A DNA stretch of 47,427 nucleotides from Rhizorhabdus sp. (lineage in GTDB: Bacteria > Pseudomonadota > Alphaproteobacteria > Sphingomonadales > Sphingomonadaceae), in NCBI RefSeq assembly GCF_018006725.1, contig NZ_JAGMXV010000011.1:1-47427 (forward strand), given 5' to 3'. Positions 28,180-33,849 of this stretch are shown in pieces. The notes under the pieces are model-generated. The model ran no database searches. It saw only the letters and a program-made list of their open reading frames with translations, and was not told the origin of the DNA. Position 1 is the first letter of the stretch. Each line of letters starts with the position of its first letter. Position numbers and translations under genes: made by a program.

Positions 28180-28209
28180 TCGCGACCCGAACCCTTACGG
28201 TCGCGCTCC

Positions 28210-28620
28210 ATGCTGGACATCGCCCCTACAGAACTGCTGCTCGTCGCGGTCGTCGCATTGGTGGTCATAGGTCCCAAGGACCTGCCCAAGGCGATGCGCG
28301 TCGTCGGCCAATGGATCGCGCGCGCGCGGGGCGTGGCCCGGCATTTCCGCTCGGGCATCGACGAGATGATCCGCCAGTCCGAACTGGAGGAGATGGAGAA
28401 GAAATGGGCGGCCGAGAATGCGCGTATCATGCGCGAGCATCCGCCCCAGCCTGCTGCCGAGTCGGACCCGCAGCATAGCGACATGATCGCGATCGGGTCG
28501 CAGCCGGGCCAGGTCGATGCGACTGAGCACCCCACGACAGAGACGGTCGCCGGCGATTCGGCGCCTGACGCCATTGCCGCCACCGACACTCAGATGCAGA
28601 AGCCGCACCCGCAGACATGA
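28210..28620 (+). CDS. tatB: Twin-arginine translocase subunit TatB
   Basis: Works with TatC as the receptor for twin-arginine signal peptides. It has 136 aa. The membrane helix at the N-terminus (LDIAPTELLLVAVVALVVIG) is followed by the conserved GPKDLPKAMR hinge and a long amphipathic helix. A charged helix (about 45-75) and a low-complexity acidic tail complete it. It begins 30 nt after tatA and ends in an ATGA overlap with tatC. Confidence 0.93.
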   Translation: MLDIAPTELLLVAVVALVVIGPKDLPKAMRVVGQWIARARGVARHFRSGIDEMIRQSELEEMEKKWAAENARIMREHPPQPAAESDPQHSDMIAIGSQPGQVDATEHPTTETVAGDSAPDAIAATDTQMQKPHPQT

Positions 28621-29378
28621 CCGATCTGGACGAAACACGCGCGCCGCTTCTCGATCATCTGCTCGAACTGCGGCGACGGCTGCTGATGTCTCTGGCGGCA
28701 CTGGGCATATGCTTCGGCATCTGCCTCTATTTCGCGCGGCCGATCTTTGCCTTTCTGGTCCAGCCGCTGCTGCGCGCCGGCCAGGGCAAGCTGATCTACA
28801 CGCAGATCTTCGAGGCCTTCTTCGTCGAGATCAAGGTCGCCTTCTTCGCAGCGATGATGCTCGCCTTTCCGATCGTCGCCAACCAGGTCTGGCAGTTCGT
28901 CGCACCCGGCCTCTACCGCAACGAGAAGCGGGCGCTCCTGCCCTTCATCTTCGCGACCCCGGTTCTTTTCACGACCGGGGCGGCGCTCGCCTATTATGTC
29001 GCCATACCGGTAGCCCTGCACTTCCTGCTCGGTTTCCAGGGCAATCTGGGCGGCGTCCAGCAGGAGGCACTGCCCGGCGTCGGCAATTATCTCTCCTTCG
29101 TGATGCAGTTCCTGTTCGGCTTCGGCATATCCTTCCTGCTGCCGGTGCTGATCATGCTGCTGGAGCGGGCGGGCGTCGTGACGCGCAAGCAGCTCGTGAG
29201 CGCGCGCCGCTATGCCATCGTCGGCGCCTTCGCCGTCGCTGCGGTTCTCACCCCGCCCGATGTCGGATCGCAGCTCCTGCTCGCGATCCCGCTGGTCTTT
29301 CTTTACGAACTCGGCCTGATCGGCATCTGGCTCACCGAACGCAGTCGCGCCAAACAGAAAGAGCCCGAGACGGCCTGA
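28617..29378 (+). CDS. tatC: Twin-arginine translocase subunit TatC
   Basis: Core membrane subunit of the Tat translocase that binds signal peptides. It has 253 aa and six membrane helices. The N-terminal HLLELRRRLL motif (here DHLLELRRRLL) and the conserved FxxE loop (IFEAFFVEIKVAFFAA) are seen, as is LFGFGISFLLPV. It starts in an ATGA overlap with tatB. Its last codons lie in the arm of a strong hairpin. It closes the dgt-to-tatC gene block. Confidence 0.95.
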   Translation: MTDLDETRAPLLDHLLELRRRLLMSLAALGICFGICLYFARPIFAFLVQPLLRAGQGKLIYTQIFEAFFVEIKVAFFAAMMLAFPIVANQVWQFVAPGLYRNEKRALLPFIFATPVLFTTGAALAYYVAIPVALHFLLGFQGNLGGVQQEALPGVGNYLSFVMQFLFGFGISFLLPVLIMLLERAGVVTRKQLVSARRYAIVGAFAVAAVLTPPDVGSQLLLAIPLVFLYELGLIGIWLTERSRAKQKEPETA

Positions 29379-29391
29379 CCGTCCCGGGCTC
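29361..29391 (+). terminator. Hairpin at tatC end
   Basis: GAGCCCGAGACGG (29361-29373) pairs with CCGTCCCGGGCTC (29379-29391), with one mismatch and a 5-nt loop that contains most of the tatC stop region. It lacks a long T-run. A second hairpin follows immediately. Confidence 0.6.
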
Positions 29392-29397
29392 TGCCGT

Positions 29398-29415
29398 TTC
29401 GGCCTTTCGGCCGAA
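29398..29415. terminator. Second hairpin between convergent tatC and entericidin
   Basis: TTCGGCC (29398-29404) and GGCCGAA (29409-29415) form a 7-bp stem with a 4-nt loop. The site lies between the converging tatC and entericidin genes and could act on both strands. Confidence 0.55.
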
Positions 29416-29419
29416 CGCT

Positions 29420-29560
29420 TTACTTGACGTCGTTGGCAGCGTCCGAAACCGCGCGACCAGCCGACGACACGTCCTTCCCGGCGCCTTCCACCGTATTGCA
29501 GGCGGTGACCGAGAACAGCGACAGACCGGCGAAGGCGAGGACGATAGTGCGCTTCAACAT
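29420..29560 (-). CDS. Entericidin A/B family lipoprotein
   Basis: A 46-aa lipoprotein precursor. Start MLKRTIVLAFAGLS leads to a lipobox ending in VTAC, so Cys 20 should be lipidated. The mature part NTVEGAGKDVSSAG and a repeated Ala/Asp helix match the entericidin family (small envelope antidote/toxin-like lipoproteins, stress-induced in E. coli). AGAGGG lies about 6 nt before the ATG. The frame remains open upstream but without a signal-like start. A candidate EcfG-type promoter lies upstream, so control by the general stress response is likely. Confidence 0.88.
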   Translation of the reverse strand: MLKRTIVLAFAGLSLFSVTACNTVEGAGKDVSSAGRAVSDAANDVK

Positions 29561-29615
29561 GGCAACCCTCTTTCGAAAGAACTTGGGCCTCCCGATCCGG
29601 GAAGCTCGGTGAACA

Positions 29616-29640
29616 AATGCACAAAGATCGGATTGGTTCC
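29616..29640 (-). promoter_or_regulatory. Candidate EcfG promoter for the entericidin gene
   Basis: On the minus strand GGAAC (29640-29636), a 16-nt spacer and CATT (29619-29616) match the EcfG consensus GGAAC-N16-CGTT except for one -10 base. The implied leader is about 50 nt. Confidence 0.42.
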
Positions 29641-29693
29641 GCTCATGAAACAGAGCGGCCAATCCAAATGATTGAGATTTATAGAAAAAATGG

Positions 29694-29731
29694 GGGCCCG
29701 GTCACACACGGGGGGATAGGTGACCGGGCCC
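29694..29731 (-). terminator. Strong terminator downstream of phyP
   Basis: GGGCCCGGTCAC (29694-29705) and GTGACCGGGCCC (29720-29731) are perfect 12-bp inverted arms. On the minus strand the stem is followed by ATTTTTTCTAT, so it fits an intrinsic terminator for the nepR-phyP transcript. The 105 nt between it and the phyP stop hold a further inverted repeat (GGATAGCG 29743-29750 / CGCTATCC 29771-29778) and no gene. Confidence 0.82.
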
Positions 29732-29836
29732 TTTGTTGGTTTGGATAGCGGGAGCGGGGGGGCAAAGCATCGCTATCCGAAAATAAGAACGTATCATCGT
29801 TTCCCGGGTTCCCGGCGATGACAGGATTTTTTCGAG

Positions 29837-31381
29837 TCAGCGATACGCGGCGATTTCGATCTCAAACCGGCCGGCATCGCGATCCTCGACCAGCGGCGCG
29901 CGGAACTGGCGGGCGATGCCGGTGACGACCCGCTCGAATCTGACGATGGCCGGGTAGCTGGCGATCGCGCCCGGCTCCATGCCGAAGGTCTCGATCTTGA
30001 GCATGGCGCGATAGGCTGCTTCGGTCGGCTCGAGCGATATCAGGATCGAACCATGCGGATTGCAATGCATCATCAGTTCGACGACTTCGGTGATGAGGAA
30101 GGCGGCCGGTACGGCAACGTCCTGAGTGACGTAGAGATCGGCCATGTTCAGCGCTATCGGCATGCCGGCTGCCGCCGCAGGGGCGGAACCGCGCAATGAC
30201 GCCGCCAGTTCGCCGGCCAGTGCCCGCATCGCAAGGCCGCGATTCTCTTCGAGCTCCGCATAATGGTTGCGGTGGACCACCGCCAACGCATCGACGCGCC
30301 GCTGGATCGCACCATAGGCCGCCGCGACATCCCCCTCGGCGCCTCGCGCATGGAGGTTGATCAGACTGGAAACGACCTGGAGATTGTTCTTCACGCGATG
30401 ATGCACTTCGCGGGTCAGGCGCGTCTGGCGGGCAAGCCCCTCCTCCAGTTCGGCCTCATGCTTCTGGATGCGCGCGGTGACCGAGGCGAAACTCTCTGCA
30501 AGGTCGCGAATCTCGTGGCTGGGCGTGGTGATGCGCGGGAGCGGAAAGGCACCCCGCGATCCTTCCCATGTCTCGATCGAGCGCTTGATCTGGGCCAGGG
30601 GCGACAGCAGCAGCCGATTGATGATGTACCACCCCGCAAAGGCGGCTGCGGCCCACATCAACAGCGGAAGCAGAACGAGCAGCAGGGTCCGCGCGCCAGT
30701 CGAGGCCGGAGCGAATTCGGCGACGAGTGCCAGACGGCCGTCGCTGACGGGCAGTGAGATGATCAGCGGCGCGCTATCCACCATGTGAGAGGCACCACCG
30801 AACATTTCGACCTCGGCATCGCCCTGGCGCAGCGTAACGCTCGTCGGACGAATGCCGACATCGCCCGCGACGTCTCGCCGGACGTCTTCGATCGGGACAT
30901 CGGCCTCCGCCAGCAAGGTGCCATCGTCGCGCGCGGCCGTCAGGCGAAAAGTCTTGCGCTGCGCGTCGAGCCACACATGGTCGACCATGGGATGGCTGGC
31001 AGCGACCTGCTGGATCGGGGTACCGTGCGACTGACAAATCTTGCGCCCCGCCTCGTCGAACAGCGCGATCGGGGGGCGTGACGGTGTCGCCAGCGCCTGA
31101 CGCGCGAGCACGGCACAGAGGAAAGACGCATCCTGCGCGCTGGCGGCCGGCATGCGCACCGCGTCCAGCCCGCGATTGATCCGCGCCTCGATCTGGGAAA
31201 CATAGAGCGCGGCGGCCGTCTGCGCTGCTGCCCGACGCTCGGCAGAGGCCGATCGGGCCATGTCCAGCGATGTGAGCAGGGCGATCAGGCCCAGCGGCAA
31301 CATCGCCGCCGACATGATGATGAGCATCTTCGTGCCGCTGGGCAGCCGCGCGAAGGAAAATCTGTCTGGAAATCCGCGCAT
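29837..31381 (-). CDS. phyP: PhyP-type sensor histidine kinase-like protein of the general stress response
   Basis: A 514-aa membrane protein. A helix near 17-40 and another near 232-256 flank a periplasmic sensor domain of about 190 residues. A HAMP-like segment and a HisKA_2-type dimerisation helix with EVHHRVKNNLQVVSSL (around 326-341) follow. The ATP-binding domain is degenerate: the N-box position reads EVVELMMHCNPHG without the Asn, and no D-x-G-x-G box is seen. In Sphingomonas, PhyP is such a protein and acts mainly as a phosphatase of PhyR. The ATG at 31381 has GGAGGGG about 7 nt upstream; an adjacent TTG would add one residue. It is probably co-transcribed with nepR, 61 nt upstream. 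Confidence 0.85.
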   Translation of the reverse strand: MRGFPDRFSFARLPSGTKMLIIMSAAMLPLGLIALLTSLDMARSASAERRAAAQTAAALYVSQIEARINRGLDAVRMPAASAQDASFLCAVLARQALATPSRPPIALFDEAGRKICQSHGTPIQQVAASHPMVDHVWLDAQRKTFRLTAARDDGTLLAEADVPIEDVRRDVAGDVGIRPTSVTLRQGDAEVEMFGGASHMVDSAPLIISLPVSDGRLALVAEFAPASTGARTLLLVLLPLLMWAAAAFAGWYIINRLLLSPLAQIKRSIETWEGSRGAFPLPRITTPSHEIRDLAESFASVTARIQKHEAELEEGLARQTRLTREVHHRVKNNLQVVSSLINLHARGAEGDVAAAYGAIQRRVDALAVVHRNHYAELEENRGLAMRALAGELAASLRGSAPAAAAGMPIALNMADLYVTQDVAVPAAFLITEVVELMMHCNPHGSILISLEPTEAAYRAMLKIETFGMEPGAIASYPAIVRFERVVTGIARQFRAPLVEDRDAGRFEIEIAAYR

Positions 31382-31442
31382 CAAAAGCCCCTCCGGCCCC
31401 TGACGCGGATCCGCAGGGGAACGGAAGGTTCTGCGGACATGG

Positions 31443-31649
31443 TCAATTCAACTTGTTCAACAGATCCAGGAACTCGTTGGGAATCGGCTCGTCCACGGCC
31501 TGCGAATAGACCGAACGCAAGGCATCGCCCACGTTCGCGTCGCGGGGAGTTTCCTCCCGCTGCCGCTGCGTGGACCTTTTGCCACTCTTGTCGCCCTCGG
31601 GCGTCCCTGAACTTTCCTTTGCCAACCGGCTTTGGCCCCTGACCTGCAT
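31443..31649 (-). CDS. nepR: Anti-sigma factor NepR
   Basis: Small anti-sigma factor that holds EcfG until phosphorylated PhyR removes it. The C-terminal half carries the family motif VGDALRSVYSQAVDEPIP followed by NEFLDLLNKLN, the two helices that bind both sigma factor and PhyR. The N-terminal half is hydrophilic and disordered, as usual. The start is uncertain: the ATG at 31649 gives 68 aa, while a TTG (31661) or GTG (31718) would give longer versions in the same frame. It is divergent from phyR and sits ahead of phyP. A candidate EcfG promoter lies upstream. Confidence 0.85.
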   Translation of the reverse strand: MQVRGQSRLAKESSGTPEGDKSGKRSTQRQREETPRDANVGDALRSVYSQAVDEPIPNEFLDLLNKLN

Positions 31650-31762
31650 GTGGTTGTCCAATGTTCTCCCACGCAACGGTGCCGATGGACTCCGCCCCGC
31701 CTGGATCGATCCGGACACGTATCATTTTCCCCGTGCTGGTAAAATGTGCGTGTCGGCGATGA

Positions 31763-31787
31763 AACAAAAAACTCTGACGATTGTTCC
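31763..31787 (-). promoter_or_regulatory. Candidate EcfG promoter for nepR-phyP
   Basis: On the minus strand GGAAC (31787-31783), 16 nt, then TGTT (31766-31763); equivalently GGAAC-N17-GTTT. It matches the general stress response consensus closely and would give feedback synthesis of NepR. No equally good match is visible on the plus strand before phyR in the 276-nt gap. Confidence 0.62.
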
Positions 31788-31925
31788 CATCCCCGAGCGC
31801 CTCTTTTTTAATAGGTTCGAATTTGAGGCGGCGGACGACTTCCGCGTTACCTGTGGGGCTGCTACCTTCCCCATCGGTACGAAGGCGGTCTCCCGCATTC
31901 ATATCTTCAGGGAGTGTTGATACAC

Positions 31926-32726
31926 ATGTCGCTCGGTCAGAAAATCGCCCCGCACCTGCCGTTCCTCCGTCGCTATGCCCGCGCGCTGACCGGCAGCCAG
32001 CAGCACGGCGATACCTATGTCCGCGCTACGCTGGAGGCGATCGTCGCCGCTCCGGAGGATTTCCCCAAGGATGTCGACGTCCGCGTCGGCCTGTACCGCA
32101 CTTTCCAGGCTATCTGGAATTCCGCGCATTATGACGAGTTCGCAGAATCCGCAGTCGACACCGATGTCGAGCGCGAAGCGATCGCCAATGCCCGGCTGAG
32201 CCGCATCACCCCGCTGTCGCGTCAGGCACTGCTGCTGACCGCGATGGAAGGATTCACCGTCCAGGATGCAGCCTATCTCATCGAGACCACTCCGGACGAA
32301 GTCGACGCGCTGGTCGCCGAAGCCATTGCCGAGATCGACCGCCAGACCCAGACCGACGTGCTCATCATCGAGGACGAGCCTATCATCGCGATGGATCTCG
32401 AGACGATCGTTCGCGACCTGGGCCACAATGTGAGCGGCGTCGCCGTCACCCGCGACGAGGCAGTGGCACAGGCCCATGCCCAGCGCCCCGGCCTCGTCCT
32501 GGCCGACATCCAGCTGGCCGACGACAGCTCGGGTATCGATGCGGTGAAGGACATTCTGGCCGAGTTCAGCGTGCCGGTCATTTTCATCACGGCCTTCCCC
32601 GAGCGCCTGTTGACCGGCGAGCGTCCGGAACCGACCTTCCTGATCACCAAGCCGTTCCAGCGGTCGACCGTGAAGGCCGCCATCAGCCAGGCCCTGTTCT
32701 TCAACGCCGCAACGATCGAGGCCTGA
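31926..32726 (+). CDS. phyR: General stress response regulator PhyR
   Basis: Anti-anti-sigma response regulator. It has 266 aa. Residues 1-130 are an EcfG-like sigma mimic (regions 2 and 4) that binds NepR. From about 140 a receiver domain follows: acidic pocket IIEDEP, phospho-acceptor Asp194 in LADIQLADD, and the conserved Lys in ITKPF. A GTG at 31914 would add four residues; the ATG at 31926 has GGGAG about 10 nt upstream and is preferred. It is divergent from nepR and co-oriented with ecfG. Confidence 0.94.
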   Translation: MSLGQKIAPHLPFLRRYARALTGSQQHGDTYVRATLEAIVAAPEDFPKDVDVRVGLYRTFQAIWNSAHYDEFAESAVDTDVEREAIANARLSRITPLSRQALLLTAMEGFTVQDAAYLIETTPDEVDALVAEAIAEIDRQTQTDVLIIEDEPIIAMDLETIVRDLGHNVSGVAVTRDEAVAQAHAQRPGLVLADIQLADDSSGIDAVKDILAEFSVPVIFITAFPERLLTGERPEPTFLITKPFQRSTVKAAISQALFFNAATIEA

Positions 32727-32754
32727 AGATATCTGTTTCGCCTCCGTTTCGGTG

Positions 32755-32779
32755 GGAACCCAGCCTCCCCTTCGTCGTT
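32755..32779 (+). promoter_or_regulatory. EcfG promoter upstream of ecfG
   Basis: GGAAC (32755-32759), exactly 16 nt, then CGTT (32776-32779): a full match to the EcfG consensus. It lies about 50 nt before the ecfG ATG and predicts positive autoregulation, separate from any read-through from phyR. Confidence 0.75.
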
Positions 32780-32830
32780 GTTGCGGCGTGGTGTGGACGG
32801 TGAGGTCCCCGCCAAACCGATGGGGAGCCG

Positions 32831-33517
32831 ATGGCTGTATTGGCGAAAGTAGCGGCTGGTTCGAAGCCGAACGGGGTGCCTGACCACATGGACGACGAAG
32901 ACGATCTTGTCGAAACCAGCGAGGCGGTGCCCCATGCGGCGCTTTCCGATGACGAGTTCAAGGCCGAACTGGCTCGGGTGATTCCGCATTTGCGCGCCTT
33001 TGGCCGTTCGCTGTCGGGCAACCGCGATCTGGCGGACGATCTGGTGCAGGAAACGCTGATGAAGGCGTGGGCCGCACGGGCACGTTTCCAGGCGGGCACC
33101 AACATGCGCGCCTGGACCTTCATCATCCTGCGAAATCTGTTCCTGTCGCAGATGCGGCGCGCCCGTTTCCGCGGCGAGTGGGACGAGAATGCGGCTGCCA
33201 AGCTGCTTTCCGCGCCTGCCGCGCAGGATCGCCACATCGAACTGGCGGATATGCAGCGCGCTCTGCTGCATCTGCCCCAGCCGCAGCGCGAGGCCCTGAT
33301 CCTCGTCGGAGCCGGCGGGTTTTCCTATGAAGAAGCGGCGGATATCTGCGGCTGTGCGGTCGGTACGATCAAAAGCCGCGTTGCCCGTGGACGCACCGCG
33401 CTCGAACAACTGCTCGATCAGGGACAGCTGCCGTCGCGCCGCGAGCACCACACCGATCCGTCGACCTCGACCCTCGAACAGATCATGGCCGATGTGGATC
33501 AGTTGAGCAGGGACTGA
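32831..33517 (+). CDS. ecfG: General stress response sigma factor EcfG
   Basis: ECF-type sigma factor. It has 228 aa. After a nonconserved leader of about 40 residues, region 2 runs from VIPHLRAFGRSLSG through DLVQETLMKAW to MRAWTFIILRN. Region 4 holds LPQPQREALILVGAGGFSYEE and GTIKSRVARGR. A C-terminal tail of about 30 residues follows region 4. The ATG at 32831 is preceded by GGGAGCC; an internal ATG at 32888 is an alternative. It lies downstream of phyR rather than after nepR, and has its own EcfG promoter. A strong bidirectional terminator follows. Confidence 0.93.
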   Translation: MAVLAKVAAGSKPNGVPDHMDDEDDLVETSEAVPHAALSDDEFKAELARVIPHLRAFGRSLSGNRDLADDLVQETLMKAWAARARFQAGTNMRAWTFIILRNLFLSQMRRARFRGEWDENAAAKLLSAPAAQDRHIELADMQRALLHLPQPQREALILVGAGGFSYEEAADICGCAVGTIKSRVARGRTALEQLLDQGQLPSRREHHTDPSTSTLEQIMADVDQLSRD

Positions 33518-33560
33518 AACGTCCCTCCCGCTGTTCGGCGGACATTTTCAGAGGAATCAG

Positions 33561-33594
33561 AAAGGGCCCCTCCGATCGCCGGAGGGGCCCTTTT
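33561..33594. terminator. Bidirectional terminator between ecfG and second nepR
   Basis: AAAGGGCCCCTCCG (33561-33574) and CGGAGGGGCCCTTT (33580-33593) form a perfect 14-bp stem with a 5-nt loop. T-rich sequence follows on both strands, so it can end both converging genes. Confidence 0.9.
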
Positions 33595-33596
33595 CT

Positions 33597-33776
33597 TCAT
33601 TGACCGTCTAGCTTGCCGAGAAGGCGCCGCATGTCTTCCGGTATCCCGTAGCTCGCCGGGTCGAAAGCGGAGCGCAGAGCATTGCCCAAGCCCTCGTGCC
33701 GCTGGGGCGGCTGCACGATTCGACCGCGGCTGAACCGGGCCATCGTGGCTGGATCGGAGGAGGGACGCTTTTCCAT
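33597..33776 (-). CDS. Second NepR-like anti-sigma factor
   Basis: A 59-aa protein with a basic, disordered N-terminus. Its C-terminal half LGNALRSAFDPASYGIP then EDMRRLLGKLD follows the NepR pattern (LR-aromatic, Pro, LL-KL) but differs from the nepR at 31443. It converges on ecfG across a shared terminator. The frame opens at a GTG (33821), but a candidate EcfG promoter ends at 33786, so the ATG at 33776 is the most likely start and would sit very close to the 5' end of the mRNA. It probably binds EcfG or PhyR; which one is inference. Confidence 0.7.
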   Translation of the reverse strand: MEKRPSSDPATMARFSRGRIVQPPQRHEGLGNALRSAFDPASYGIPEDMRRLLGKLDGQ

Positions 33777-33785
33777 GATGTTGAT

Positions 33786-33810
33786 AACGCTCTGAACCGC
33801 GCAAGTTTCC
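33786..33810 (-). promoter_or_regulatory. Candidate EcfG promoter for the second nepR-like gene
   Basis: On the minus strand GGAAA (33810-33806), 16 nt, then CGTT (33789-33786): one mismatch to the EcfG consensus. The ATG lies only 9 nt beyond the -10 element, which suggests a leaderless or nearly leaderless mRNA. Confidence 0.48.
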
Positions 33811-33849
33811 GGATGTTGCACTACCGTTCAAATACCCTATCGGTCAGCT

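Noticed and set aside
31810-31825. GGTTCGAATTT resembling a tRNA T-loop in the nepR-phyR gap
   Set aside because: The flanking sequence cannot form a cloverleaf, and the region is explained as divergent promoters.
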